The position numbers were made by a program, and so were the translations under genes. From Clostridiales bacterium (GTDB lineage Bacteria > Bacillota > Clostridia > Lachnospirales > Lachnospiraceae): a DNA stretch of 39,551 bases. Location: positions 1 through 39,551 of the forward strand of contig JAJBVE010000001.1 in NCBI GenBank assembly GCA_020859995.1, read 5' to 3'. This document shows, piece by piece, positions 23,326-31,435 of the stretch. Within the stretch, counting starts at the first letter, position 1. Each line of letters starts with the position of its first letter. Under the pieces are notes generated by a model. That model worked only from the letters and a program-made list of their open reading frames with translations, was not told where the DNA came from and did no database searches.

Positions 23326-23370
23326 GAACAGTTAAAAAAATTTGACTATTCACGCAGGAGGCGGTATAAT
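23326..23370 (+). promoter_or_regulatory. Promoter-like sequence overlapping the start of MGGRG protein 2
   Basis: TTGACT (23342-23347), 17-nt spacer, TATAAT (23365-23370), preceded by GAACAGTTAAA (23326-23336), which shares CAGTTAAA with the early operators. The -10 overlaps the ATG at 23369, so a transcript from it could not express that gene's full frame but could serve the genes after it. It may be chance, because the spacer contains the GGAGG ribosome site. Confidence 0.45.
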
Positions 23371-24088
23371 GGGCGGAAGAGGTAGTTCGAGCGGATTGAT
23401 ACCGCCGGGGAAACAGCCGACTAAGGACAGGATGGGATTCAGCGATACAGATACAGCTGATTTTCATGAGCTGTACAACGGCCGGAACTACTACAATCAG
23501 CAGAATTTTGATATTGATACAGAGATGGCACTGGCTGATTATGTAAATCCGAACGCCACAGCGGGGAGCCTCTACTCTCCGAGCCAACAGCTAAATTATG
23601 CACTGAAAAATGGTGATACGCTGACGGCAAACCAGCAGTTCATGCTTGACTCGATGCAGGCAGGCATGCACAATATCGGGTATAACGTCAAGCTGACACG
23701 ATATGCGAGGGTTGATTTTATGCAGATGCTGGGTGTTCCCAATTTCAGTAATATGTCGGAGGCACAACTGCAAAAAGCGCTGGTAGGGACGTCGTATCAG
23801 GAACGTGGTTTCCTGAGTACGTCACATAACAATTTCAAGAACGCGCCGAACGGCGGCGCACCGTTTACAGATAAAGCCGTAAAGGTTGTATACAAGGCAC
23901 CGGCGAATACGCAGGCGCTGATGGCACCGAACGGAGGCGGCGGGCAACTGGGCGAGGTGGTGATTGATTCGAACAGGCCGAACCAGTGGTACGACATTAC
24001 CGGAGTCCACTTTACCGGAAAGCGCGGACGGTCCGGATCACAGTATTATAACCAGGTGGAATTTGAAGTAACAGTCAGACCAGGCTGA
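23369..24088 (+). CDS. MGGRG-leader protein 2, probable ADP-ribosyltransferase (R-S-E type)
   Basis: A 239-residue protein with leader MGGRGSSSGL. The R-S-E motif order of ADP-ribosyltransferases is visible: Arg in LTRYAR (Arg111), GFLSTS (148-152), and a C-terminal strand QLGEVVID with Glu196 where the catalytic Glu is expected (the usual second Glu/Gln two residues before is Leu). ARTs transfer ADP-ribose from NAD+ to proteins or nucleic acids; T-even phages inject such enzymes to modify host proteins. ATG 23369 is chosen: GGAGG is 7 nt upstream and the leader matches the other two proteins. The target is unknown. Confidence 0.75.
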   Translation: MGGRGSSSGLIPPGKQPTKDRMGFSDTDTADFHELYNGRNYYNQQNFDIDTEMALADYVNPNATAGSLYSPSQQLNYALKNGDTLTANQQFMLDSMQAGMHNIGYNVKLTRYARVDFMQMLGVPNFSNMSEAQLQKALVGTSYQERGFLSTSHNNFKNAPNGGAPFTDKAVKVVYKAPANTQALMAPNGGGGQLGEVVIDSNRPNQWYDITGVHFTGKRGRSGSQYYNQVEFEVTVRPG

Positions 24089-24104
24089 TAAGGAGGATAA
24101 GATT

Positions 24105-24278
24105 ATGGCGACAACAAAAAAGAGTAACACAGGGGCAAGTACAGGAAAGAAGAAGCCGGGCATCGACCAGAACGTGTGGAGTCGTTTCGACGATGACGGT
24201 TATGGGATCCACAATGTCCAGAGGCCAAAGGCAACGGGCAAAGAGAAAAGTACTTCTACAGCGAAAAAGAAAAAGTAA
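24105..24278 (+). CDS. Very basic small protein (57 aa)
   Basis: MATTKKSNTGASTGKKK at the N-terminus, a short structured middle (DQNVWSRFDDDGYGIHNVQR) and a Lys-rich tail ending KKKK. AAGGAGGA upstream of ATG 24105. Sits between MGGRG proteins 2 and 3. It may bind DNA or act as a scaffold or tag partner of its neighbours; unknown. Confidence 0.65.
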   Translation: MATTKKSNTGASTGKKKPGIDQNVWSRFDDDGYGIHNVQRPKATGKEKSTSTAKKKK

Positions 24279-24293
24279 TGGGGTGACGGCCTT

Positions 24294-25085
24294 ATGGGCG
24301 GAAGAGGAAGCGCAAGCGGCCTGATAAGGCCGGGTCCGAAAAGTTCACAGCAAACACAGCCGTCTCAGGTTGCACAGCAGGCACCGGATGCAAATAATAC
24401 GCCGGTGCAGATAAATGCGACTACTCGGTTATCAAATATGACAGACTTTGAATTGACCGATCTTGTAAGGGATTCACAGATTGCAGACATGCCGAACATG
24501 TTGAGCGACATTGACGATGACACGCAGAAATTTGTGTATACTGCAGGAGTAAATGAGAAGGCTACTGTGCTGGATGACGCACAATTTGACCAGTTCATGA
24601 GAGACAATAACATTTCGCAAAGTCAGGTATTGTCCCGGTCAGTTAAGGACATCCAGTACAAGAATAAAGATGGCACGGTCATCAAAATGAGTGCAGACAG
24701 AGTCAGCAGGATGATAAAAGATAGCCGATTTAATTATATTGGCGGAAAGAAAGGCGGGCAGCTCTATGGGGCAGGTACGTATTTTGATATGAACGGTGGT
24801 GGCAATACCGGATATGGCAGCCAGACAATTAATGCAGTGCTGAACCCCAAAACTGCAAAAGTTATTACAGACCGGCAGCTTCGTTCCGCTGCACAGTCGT
24901 TTGCGCAGTCCCATCCCAACTTTAACAGGGTCGTGGGCGGCTACCGCAGCGACTATAAAGGCGGCAAGAACAACATGAGCATATGGGCGCTTGCTATGGG
25001 GTACAATGTCATTAAAGACAGTTCGAGCGGTTATCACAATGTAATTGACCGGAGCGCCCTGGTAATACGCAGAAATGACAGATAG
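24294..25085 (+). CDS. MGGRG-leader protein 3, ADP-ribosyltransferase-like (263 aa)
   Basis: Leader MGGRGSASGL, a Gln/Pro/Ser-rich linker (11-45), a helical region with NMTDFELTDLVRD, then an ART-like domain: VLSRSV (Arg115), GGQLYGAGTYFDMNGGG (about 154-170, like the GxGxYF turn of ARTs), and WALAMGYNVIKD with YHNVIDRSALVI (about 231-258), resembling the final strands of phage head-associated ART domains. The catalytic Glu is not clear. Unlike protein 2 it has no STS motif, so it is a different ART subgroup or a degenerate one. GGGTGA before ATG 24294. Confidence 0.68.
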   Translation: MGGRGSASGLIRPGPKSSQQTQPSQVAQQAPDANNTPVQINATTRLSNMTDFELTDLVRDSQIADMPNMLSDIDDDTQKFVYTAGVNEKATVLDDAQFDQFMRDNNISQSQVLSRSVKDIQYKNKDGTVIKMSADRVSRMIKDSRFNYIGGKKGGQLYGAGTYFDMNGGGNTGYGSQTINAVLNPKTAKVITDRQLRSAAQSFAQSHPNFNRVVGGYRSDYKGGKNNMSIWALAMGYNVIKDSSSGYHNVIDRSALVIRRNDR

Positions 25086-25095
25086 GAGGCAGATT

Positions 25096-25260
25096 ATGGC
25101 GTATAAGGAAGAACATTTTGATAAGGCAGGTGCGAATGCGATCGCACAGGCATTCGCAGATGCGAATGATGCGATTGTTCGCGGAGGAAGTAAGAAAGGC
25201 CGGGGCACGGCCAGAAAGACCGGGAAAACGCCGGTTAAGAAGCAGGCAGGAAAGAAATAG
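25096..25260 (+). CDS. Second very basic small protein (54 aa)
   Basis: MAYKEEHFDKAGANAIAQAF, DANDAIVRGGSKKG and a Lys/Arg/Gly tail ending KKQAGKK. AGGAGG upstream of ATG 25096. It resembles the 24105 protein in composition but not in sequence: a short helical head with a Lys-rich tail. Last gene before the terminator at 25268. Confidence 0.65.
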   Translation: MAYKEEHFDKAGANAIAQAFADANDAIVRGGSKKGRGTARKTGKTPVKKQAGKK

Positions 25261-25267
25261 TACCATA

Positions 25268-25296
25268 CCCTTTGTCATACGGCAGAGGGCATTTTT
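25268..25296 (+). terminator. Terminator-like hairpin before the small terminase gene
   Basis: CCCTTTG (25268-25274) pairs with CAGAGGG (25283-25289) including one T-G pair, with an 8-nt loop, followed by CATTTTT. It would end or attenuate transcription from the MGGRG cluster just before the packaging genes. Confidence 0.55.
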
Positions 25297-25319
25297 ATGC
25301 ATAAAAAGAGGTGAGTCGG

Positions 25320-25814
25320 ATGGCAGGCAGGCAGCCAAAATATACTTGTAAAGAGCAGATAGAGGGGCTTATCGACCAGTATTTCGAAGACTGCGAGGGT
25401 GAGCTTTTAAGAGATGCGGACGGAAGTCCGGTGCTGGATAAGTTCAGCCAGCCGATCTATGTTGGTAAGCATCCACCGACATCTGCAGGCCTTGCTCGTG
25501 CGCTTGGCTTTAATTCCCGCACGTCCTTGTGGAATTACAGGGGAAAGAAAGAGTTTAAGGATACGATCGACGCAGCAATGCTGCGGCTGGAAGAATACAC
25601 GGAGCAGCGGCTGTTTGACCGTGACGGGATAAATGGGGCGAGGTTTTCTTTGCAATGCAATTTTAAACAGTGGAAGCCGGATCCGGAGGACGATGGCGGG
25701 GCACCATCCATCACCATCATCAATGACATACCCCGTGTCGCCTCGGAAGCGACAGCGGCGCAGGAAACTGCTACACCCGCGGAGGTGGTAAAGGATGTCG
25801 GGGAAAGTTCCTAA
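25320..25814 (+). CDS. Terminase small subunit (GP3-package-like)
   Basis: A 164-residue small terminase. N-terminal helix (QPKYTCKEQIEGLIDQYFEDCEG), then PPTSAGLARALGFNSRTSLWNYRGKKEFKDTID, a helix-turn-helix-like DNA-recognition block, LEEYTEQRLFDRDGINGARFSLQCNFKQW, and an acidic/Ala-rich tail. This layout fits the gp3-type DNA-packaging family. ATG 25320 lies about 6-7 nt after AGAGGTG; an upstream GTG at 25311 is inside that site. Overlaps TerL by 20 nt. Confidence 0.88.
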   Translation: MAGRQPKYTCKEQIEGLIDQYFEDCEGELLRDADGSPVLDKFSQPIYVGKHPPTSAGLARALGFNSRTSLWNYRGKKEFKDTIDAAMLRLEEYTEQRLFDRDGINGARFSLQCNFKQWKPDPEDDGGAPSITIINDIPRVASEATAAQETATPAEVVKDVGESS

Positions 25815-27051
25815 TGGCGTCCGGCTGTCATCGCTGATTGCTCCCGCTTTTTATCCGGTATTCTGGGATATCATGGATGAGCGGCATACATATTATGACC
25901 TGTATGGCGGCCGCGGTTCCACAAAGTCATCGTTCATAGGCACTATGATTCCGCTTGGCATGATGCAGGACCCAGACGCGAACGCTGTTGTTTTCCGCAA
26001 GGTGGCAAGCACGATAGGCACGAGTGTGTTTGAGCAAATTGTGTGGAGCCTTAACCAGATGGGTGTTCTGGATGACTGGAAAATTACGACAAGCCCTTAT
26101 AAACTGACATACAAAAAGACGGGGCAGGTGATTTTATTCAGAGGCCTTGATAAGGCCAAAAAGATGAAGTCCATCAAGGTCGCACGTGGATATCTGAAAT
26201 ATTGCTGGTTTGAGGAGCTTGACGAGTTTGCGGGAGATGAAGAGATTCGTTCTGTTCAGCAGTCTGTCCTGCGTGGTGGCCCCAAATTTGTAGTATTTAA
26301 GAGCTTCAACCCGCCAATCAGCAAGTCAAACTGGGCGAATGAGTATGTTTTGACTCCAAAGAGTGACGCGCTTCGGCATAAATCATGTTATCTGGAAGTC
26401 CCGCCAGACTGGCTGGGTGAACAGTTCTTCAATGATGCGGAGGATTTGAAAAATACGAATCCGAGAGCATACGAGCATGAATACCTGGGTAATGCTGTAG
26501 GTACCGGCGGCGAGGTGTTTGACAATCTGGACATACGGCCGATCACAGACAACGAGATATCGCATTTTGCGAACATTTATATGGGGATTGACTGGGGCTG
26601 GTACCCGGATCCGTACCATTGGGGTAAAATGGATTATGACGCTGCACGGAAAACACTTTACATTTACGATGAATTCCGGGCGAACAAAATGAGCAATGCG
26701 GAGACATGGAATACGCTGGTTATGAAAAAAGGTGTAACCGGCAGTGATCTCATCACTGCAGACTCTGCAGAGCCTAAATCTGTAGCAGATTATCGGGAGT
26801 ATGGTTCTTTGTGCAGGCCAGCTATTAAAGGTCCGGACAGCATACGGTATGGTATGAAATGGCTGCAGTCGCTGAGGTCTATCGTAATTGATCCGGCTCG
26901 CTGTCCGAATACGGCCAAGGAATTTACGCATTATGAGTATGAGCGTACTCCGAATGATGAGATTATGAGCTCATTCCCTGATGCAGACAATCATTCTATT
27001 GACTGCACAAGATACGCTATGGAACGAGTGTACAAGAGAAAAGGGCAATAG
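25795..27051 (+). CDS. terL: Terminase large subunit (PBSX-type)
   Basis: ATPase and nuclease that packages phage DNA. The 418 residues show Walker A-like GGRGSTKSS (about 38-46), Walker B with acidic pair YCWFEELDEF, a coupling motif KSFNPP, and the RNase H-like nuclease GIDWGW, LITADSAEPKS and FPDADNHSIDCTRYAME with the three acidic residues. PBSX-type terminases are associated with headful or pac-like packaging. The gene starts inside terS, as is usual. Confidence 0.95.
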   Translation: MSGKVPNGVRLSSLIAPAFYPVFWDIMDERHTYYDLYGGRGSTKSSFIGTMIPLGMMQDPDANAVVFRKVASTIGTSVFEQIVWSLNQMGVLDDWKITTSPYKLTYKKTGQVILFRGLDKAKKMKSIKVARGYLKYCWFEELDEFAGDEEIRSVQQSVLRGGPKFVVFKSFNPPISKSNWANEYVLTPKSDALRHKSCYLEVPPDWLGEQFFNDAEDLKNTNPRAYEHEYLGNAVGTGGEVFDNLDIRPITDNEISHFANIYMGIDWGWYPDPYHWGKMDYDAARKTLYIYDEFRANKMSNAETWNTLVMKKGVTGSDLITADSAEPKSVADYREYGSLCRPAIKGPDSIRYGMKWLQSLRSIVIDPARCPNTAKEFTHYEYERTPNDEIMSSFPDADNHSIDCTRYAMERVYKRKGQ

Positions 27052-27055
27052 CCTG

Positions 27056-27084
27056 TTTACAATATTTTTTCGGAGTGCTATATT
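27056..27084 (+). promoter_or_regulatory. Promoter of the secreted-protein moron
   Basis: TTTACA (27056-27061), 17-nt spacer, TATATT (27079-27084) with an extended TG at 27076-27077. It lies 5 nt after the terL stop and 31 nt before the moron start. Likely gives expression in the lysogen independent of the late operon. Confidence 0.72.
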
Positions 27085-27114
27085 GAGTGCATCACGAAAA
27101 GGGAGGTACGTGCA

Positions 27115-27765
27115 ATGAAAAAAGTATTGTGTATGGTTTTATGCGTATGCCTACTGCTCATGCCGGTCAAGAGCTATGCGCAGGAAACAGAAATCGAAAC
27201 CGAAACAGAAGAGTGGTTTGAAACAGATGGTGTCAATTATACCGCATACACAACAGACAATCAGGTTATTGTGAAGTTCGAAAATACGAATGATGAGGTT
27301 GCCTTCATCTCGAAGACAAATATATCGTTTTATAACGATGCAGGCGAGCTGATTGATACCGAGACGATGGAGGCTGTCTTTGTTGATGCAGGATCCGTGA
27401 ATTATGGTGAAATTACGTATCATGAAGAATACGCGTCCATAAAAATAACGCCTTATGTATATCTGGATAACGATACACAATTTGATTACAATGACGGATT
27501 TGTAACTACAGAGGCTTACGATGAGTTCTATGCGGAGCTGTATATAACCATAACAAATGTAGGTGATAAAGAAGCAAGTGTTATGCTGACTGTCGTATAC
27601 TACAAGGATGACGAGATATTTTACGTCGCGCCGGACATTGGGGAAACATGGCTCTATGCTGGGGACTCGGAAGAAGTAACGACGGACTTACCGCAAGACG
27701 AAAATTATAATTTTCTGGAATACGACAGCTACGAAATTATAATTATGGGCTATTCACTGGAATAA
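27115..27765 (+). CDS. Secreted FxLYD-like protein (moron)
   Basis: A 216-residue protein with a type I signal peptide: MKKVLCMVLCVCLLLMPVKSYA, probable cleavage after SYA. The mature part is Glu/Thr-rich at first (QETEIETETEEW), then two beta-rich segments with NxxDEVAFISKTNISFYNDAGELIDTE and ITNVGDKEASVMLTVVYYKDDEIF, a pattern like FxLYD/transthyretin-type surface domains. Not a head or tail protein by its features. It stands between TerL and portal with its own promoter and terminator, the classic moron layout; GGGAGG lies before ATG 27115. It may alter the lysogen's surface. Confidence 0.8.
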   Translation: MKKVLCMVLCVCLLLMPVKSYAQETEIETETEEWFETDGVNYTAYTTDNQVIVKFENTNDEVAFISKTNISFYNDAGELIDTETMEAVFVDAGSVNYGEITYHEEYASIKITPYVYLDNDTQFDYNDGFVTTEAYDEFYAELYITITNVGDKEASVMLTVVYYKDDEIFYVAPDIGETWLYAGDSEEVTTDLPQDENYNFLEYDSYEIIIMGYSLE

Positions 27766-27768
27766 TCA

Positions 27769-27802
27769 AAAAAGGGGCGGGCAGAGATGTCCGTTCTTTT
27801 TT
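27769..27802 (+). terminator. Rho-independent terminator after the moron
   Basis: A 15-bp stem with wobble pairs: AAAAAGGGGCGGGCA (27769-27783), loop GAGA, TGTCCGTTCTTTTTT (27788-27802). The A-run/T-run ends make it usable in both directions. It closes the moron unit. Confidence 0.82.
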
Positions 27803-27886
27803 GCGGAATTAAAGTTAAATGAAATAATTTTGTAGGGCGCAGTGAAAACACTGTGCTTTTTTTATACCCGGAAATGAGGTGATGGC

Positions 27887-29389
27887 ATGAGCATTTTTTC
27901 ACGGTTCCGGCGGCTGATAGAGGGAGTGATAAGGAAAATGATACCGTACAAGAATATTGAGCAGGTGGAGCACGTGGAGACGCCGCTGTCAACAGAAATG
28001 GAGAACGCGCTGGATACCTGGTATCAGCTGTATCTGAACAAGGCTGACTGGCTGAAACAGGATACAGTAAAATCCATGAACCTGCCCGCGTTTATCAGCT
28101 CCGAGGTCGCTCGGCAGGTAACGCTGGAAATGAAATGGAATATTACGGGCAAAGGCAAGGACGGGGAGAACCAGACCGAGGACGGAGAAGACATTATGAA
28201 TCCCCGTGCGGAGTACTTGAAAGCAGAGTTCGAAAAGCTGATGGACGTCCTGCGCCTGAAACTGGAGCAGGGCTGTGCTGCGGGCGGTATGGTGATAAAG
28301 CCATACCCCAATACGACAGACGGCCATATCTATTTTGACTGGGCAATGGACTGGGCATTGTACCCGATGGCCTTTGACGATGATGGCAACTTGTCAGATG
28401 TCATCATTCCGGATTCTTTTACGGAGGGCAAGACAATTTATACCCGGCTGGAGCGGCACACGGTCGAGGGCAATAATGTCAGGATCACACAGCGGGCTTT
28501 TAAGTCAAACAATAAAAATACGCTTGGCACGGAGATCAGTCTTACCGAGGTGGAGCGCTGGAAGAGCGTGGAGCCCGAAGCACTTGTAAATAACACGGAC
28601 GGTCCGCTGTTCGGGTGGTTTAAGGCAGCGACGGCAAACAATGTTGATGTGGACAGCCCCCTGGGCGCTTCTGTGTATGCGAAAGCAGTGGACGTGATCC
28701 GGGAGGCGGATATGCAGTATTCCCGTCTGCTGTGGGAATTCGAAGGCTCCGAGCTGGCAATCGATGTTGACCCGACCGTCTTGCGGCCAAAGACCACAAC
28801 GGTCAATGGCAAGACTGTGCAGGAGATGCCGAAGCTGAATGAGCGACTGTTCCGTGGCGTGGATCTGGGCGAGGATGACACATATAACGTGTTTGCCCCG
28901 TCAATTCGCGATACAAGCCTTTTAAACGGTCTGAACCAGTTATTGATCCGGGTGGAAGATTTATGCGGGCTCTCCCGCGGGACGCTCTCAGACGCCAACG
29001 TGGACGCGAGGACGGCCACAGAGTTAAAGATCGTCAAGCAGCGTTCCTATGCAACCATCGCAGACAATCAAAAAGCACTTGAGTCATGCCTTAAGAATGT
29101 GATCCGGGCGATGGATAAATATGCGACGATGTACCACCTTGCACCGGAGGGCGAGTATGACGTCTCTTTCGAGTGGGATGACTCGATCATCACAGACACC
29201 GAGCAGCAGATGAATGAGCGGCTCATGCTTTTAAATGCCGGCATCATTGGCAAGGCGGAGTTCCGGGAATGGTACTTTGGGGAGACGAGTGCGCAGGCAC
29301 AGGCGGCGATCGAAGCTCTGACGCAGGAGCAGCTTGCAGGCATGGAGCAGATGATGCCAGCGCTGGATAGCGGGGAACCGGCGCCATAA
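27887..29389 (+). CDS. Portal protein (SPP1 gp6/PBSX-like)
   Basis: A 500-residue portal, the dodecameric DNA gate of the head. Family features: N-terminal helix region (MSIFSRFRRLIEGVIRKM), WYQLYLNKADWLKQD, LPAFISSEVARQVTLEM, the KPYPNTTDGHIYFDW block, and LCGLSRGTLSDANVDARTATELKIVKQRSY near 360-390, which recalls the tunnel/crown helices of gp6-type portals. GAGGTGATGGC before ATG 27887. Followed by the minor capsid gene as expected. Confidence 0.92.
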   Translation: MSIFSRFRRLIEGVIRKMIPYKNIEQVEHVETPLSTEMENALDTWYQLYLNKADWLKQDTVKSMNLPAFISSEVARQVTLEMKWNITGKGKDGENQTEDGEDIMNPRAEYLKAEFEKLMDVLRLKLEQGCAAGGMVIKPYPNTTDGHIYFDWAMDWALYPMAFDDDGNLSDVIIPDSFTEGKTIYTRLERHTVEGNNVRITQRAFKSNNKNTLGTEISLTEVERWKSVEPEALVNNTDGPLFGWFKAATANNVDVDSPLGASVYAKAVDVIREADMQYSRLLWEFEGSELAIDVDPTVLRPKTTTVNGKTVQEMPKLNERLFRGVDLGEDDTYNVFAPSIRDTSLLNGLNQLLIRVEDLCGLSRGTLSDANVDARTATELKIVKQRSYATIADNQKALESCLKNVIRAMDKYATMYHLAPEGEYDVSFEWDDSIITDTEQQMNERLMLLNAGIIGKAEFREWYFGETSAQAQAAIEALTQEQLAGMEQMMPALDSGEPAP

Positions 29390-29403
29390 GGGAGGGCTGA
29401 ATC

Positions 29404-30570
29404 ATGGCAACAACCCAGAAGAAACAGCCTACCATTGATGACCAGATCAGCACCCTGATGGACAAGTTCGATGATGTCAATACTTTTTTCATACACAAGG
29501 TAGCGGAGCAGATCCTTAAGATCGGAGAGATGAACCAGAGCAGCATCAACCGCGTGACGATCATGGCAGAGATGAATTCCAATATGGCACAGATCACCGC
29601 GAGGCTTGCGAAAGCTATCCGGGTGGGCTTACAGGATATGCAGAGGATTTACCAGAAGGCGCTGAACGATACATACACGGATCCACGGTTTGCGCGTGCA
29701 CTGACGAATGCGCCGCTCTCTGATGCAGCCAAAGACCGGCTGGAGCAGTACACCCGTTCCGTAAGCCTCCAGACCGCGGGAACGATGCAGAACCTGTCCA
29801 ACACGACCGCGATCTCCGACATGTATCGACAGACAGTAGACCGGGCGGTGCTGGCAGTTTCGTCCGGGCTGGGAGATTATAAGAGTGCTACACGCGACAG
29901 CATCCGCAGACTCGGTTACAACGGGATGCCAGTCATATATGCGAGCGGGAAGCACAAACGGCTTGACTCTGCGATACGGCAGAACATCATAGATGGCACG
30001 AACCAGATTGCACAGCGCGGCTCCGATATCATGGGCGAGGAGCTGGGCTTTGACGCATTTGAGATATCTGCACACGCACGGAGCGCCCCTGACCATGAAC
30101 CGGTACAGGGCAGGGTATTCTTGAAAGCTGAATTCGAGAAGATGCAGGCAGGGCTCCCGTTCCAGGACGTGGACGGGAAGCAGTATGAGGGCTTCCGCCG
30201 TCCGATCGGGCAGTGGAACTGCATGCACCTTGCTATGAGCTTCTCCACACAGCACTCCGTCCGGCGGTACACGGACGCGCAGCTTGCGCAATGGGCATCA
30301 GACAACGCAAAGGGCTGCGAGATAGACGGTAAGCATTACACGACTTACAAGGCCGTGCAGCTGATGCGGCAGATCGAGACACAGGTCCGCCGGGAAAAGG
30401 ATGTGGCCGTGGCTGCGCAGGCTGCAGATGATGACGTGCTGCGGATGGAATGCCAGGAGCGGATCAATAAGCTGTCCCGGAAGTATACGCAGGTAGCGCA
30501 GACTGCAGGTATCACGCCGCGGCGTGACCGTATGTCGGTCAACGGCTTCAAGGCCGTAAAAGTAAAATAG
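29404..30570 (+). CDS. Phage minor capsid protein (Phage_min_cap2/MuF-like)
   Basis: A 388-residue head protein placed directly after the portal, as MuF/gp7-type proteins are. A helical N-terminal half and the central ISAHARSAPDHEPVQGRVF (about 220-238) with GQWNCMHLAMSFS are typical of the Phage_min_cap2 family, which is distantly related to MuF. It lacks a C-terminal toxin or ART domain. The C-terminal part is a basic coiled coil ending VNGFKAVKVK. A terminator follows. Confidence 0.9.
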   Translation: MATTQKKQPTIDDQISTLMDKFDDVNTFFIHKVAEQILKIGEMNQSSINRVTIMAEMNSNMAQITARLAKAIRVGLQDMQRIYQKALNDTYTDPRFARALTNAPLSDAAKDRLEQYTRSVSLQTAGTMQNLSNTTAISDMYRQTVDRAVLAVSSGLGDYKSATRDSIRRLGYNGMPVIYASGKHKRLDSAIRQNIIDGTNQIAQRGSDIMGEELGFDAFEISAHARSAPDHEPVQGRVFLKAEFEKMQAGLPFQDVDGKQYEGFRRPIGQWNCMHLAMSFSTQHSVRRYTDAQLAQWASDNAKGCEIDGKHYTTYKAVQLMRQIETQVRREKDVAVAAQAADDDVLRMECQERINKLSRKYTQVAQTAGITPRRDRMSVNGFKAVKVK

Positions 30571-30577
30571 ATGACAG

Positions 30578-30598
30578 AGCCCCCGTATGGGGCTTTTT
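30578..30598 (+). terminator. Rho-independent terminator after the minor capsid gene
   Basis: AGCCCC (30578-30583), 5-nt loop CGTAT, GGGGCT (30589-30594), then TTTT. It may set lower levels upstream or mark a transcript end before scaffold and capsid. Confidence 0.75.
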
Positions 30599-30689
30599 CA
30601 TATTGCCCCGGGCAAGGCGTAAAAAGGCACCAAATACCACCAAATCAGCCAGAAAAGGCGTAAAAAATCGTAGAAAGGCAGGTAAAGAA

Positions 30690-31349
30690 ATGAAACGGGA
30701 ATTTTTGAAGGAGCTGGGGCTCGAAAAGGATGTGATCGATAAGATCATGGACGAAAACGGGAACGACATCGAGAGTGCCCGTAGGAGCGAGGCGGATAAG
30801 TTCAGCACCGAGCGTGATACGCTGACCACAAAGGCGAACGACCTGCAGGGGCAGCTGGATGCAAGGGACGCGGACATTAAGGACCTGCAGGGCAAGCTCA
30901 CAGCCGCACAGACGGATGCGGGCAAGCTGACGGAGGCCACACAGCAGCTGAACAGCCTGCAGGCGAAGTATGACACGGAGCGGCAGGAGTGGACACAGAA
31001 GCAGGCACAGCAGGCATATGAGTTTGCTGTGAAGCAGAAGGCGAACGAGCTGAAATTCTCCAGTACGGCAGCACGGAAAGACTTTGTACGGGAAGCGATC
31101 AACGCGCAGCTTAAGATGGATGGCGACACCCTCTTAGGCTACAACGACTTTGTGGATAAGTACAAGGCCGGGGATCCGGGCGCATTTGTGGCAGAACCGG
31201 TAAAGCCGGATGATGGAAATGGAGCCGGAGAAAGCTCCGGGGCAGGAGCGCCGCCGACAATCGTGCTTCCGAAAAATAATCCCAAACCCGCGGATACGGG
31301 GACATTTGGATTCCATTTCAACGGGGTCCGTCCCGCGCCAAAGGAATAA
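30690..31349 (+). CDS. Capsid scaffold protein (Gp20-like)
   Basis: A 219-residue scaffold that guides head assembly. MKREFLKELGLEKDVIDKIMDENG is the family's opening; a long coiled coil follows (about 25-130, with repeated DLQGQLD/DLQGKLT), then a helix ending in FVDKYKAGDPGAF and a Pro/Gly-rich acidic tail. ATG 30690 has AAAGGCAGG upstream; an open frame further up starts at TTG 30603 and gives an unlikely very basic N-terminus. Confidence 0.9.
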   Translation: MKREFLKELGLEKDVIDKIMDENGNDIESARRSEADKFSTERDTLTTKANDLQGQLDARDADIKDLQGKLTAAQTDAGKLTEATQQLNSLQAKYDTERQEWTQKQAQQAYEFAVKQKANELKFSSTAARKDFVREAINAQLKMDGDTLLGYNDFVDKYKAGDPGAFVAEPVKPDDGNGAGESSGAGAPPTIVLPKNNPKPADTGTFGFHFNGVRPAPKE

Positions 31350-31435
31350 GTAACCAATTAATGCCGACTCACAAACTGAAAGTGAGCCGCTGACCCAAAA
31401 TCCCTTTGAAAAATTATGGGTAGAAAGGAAAACAA

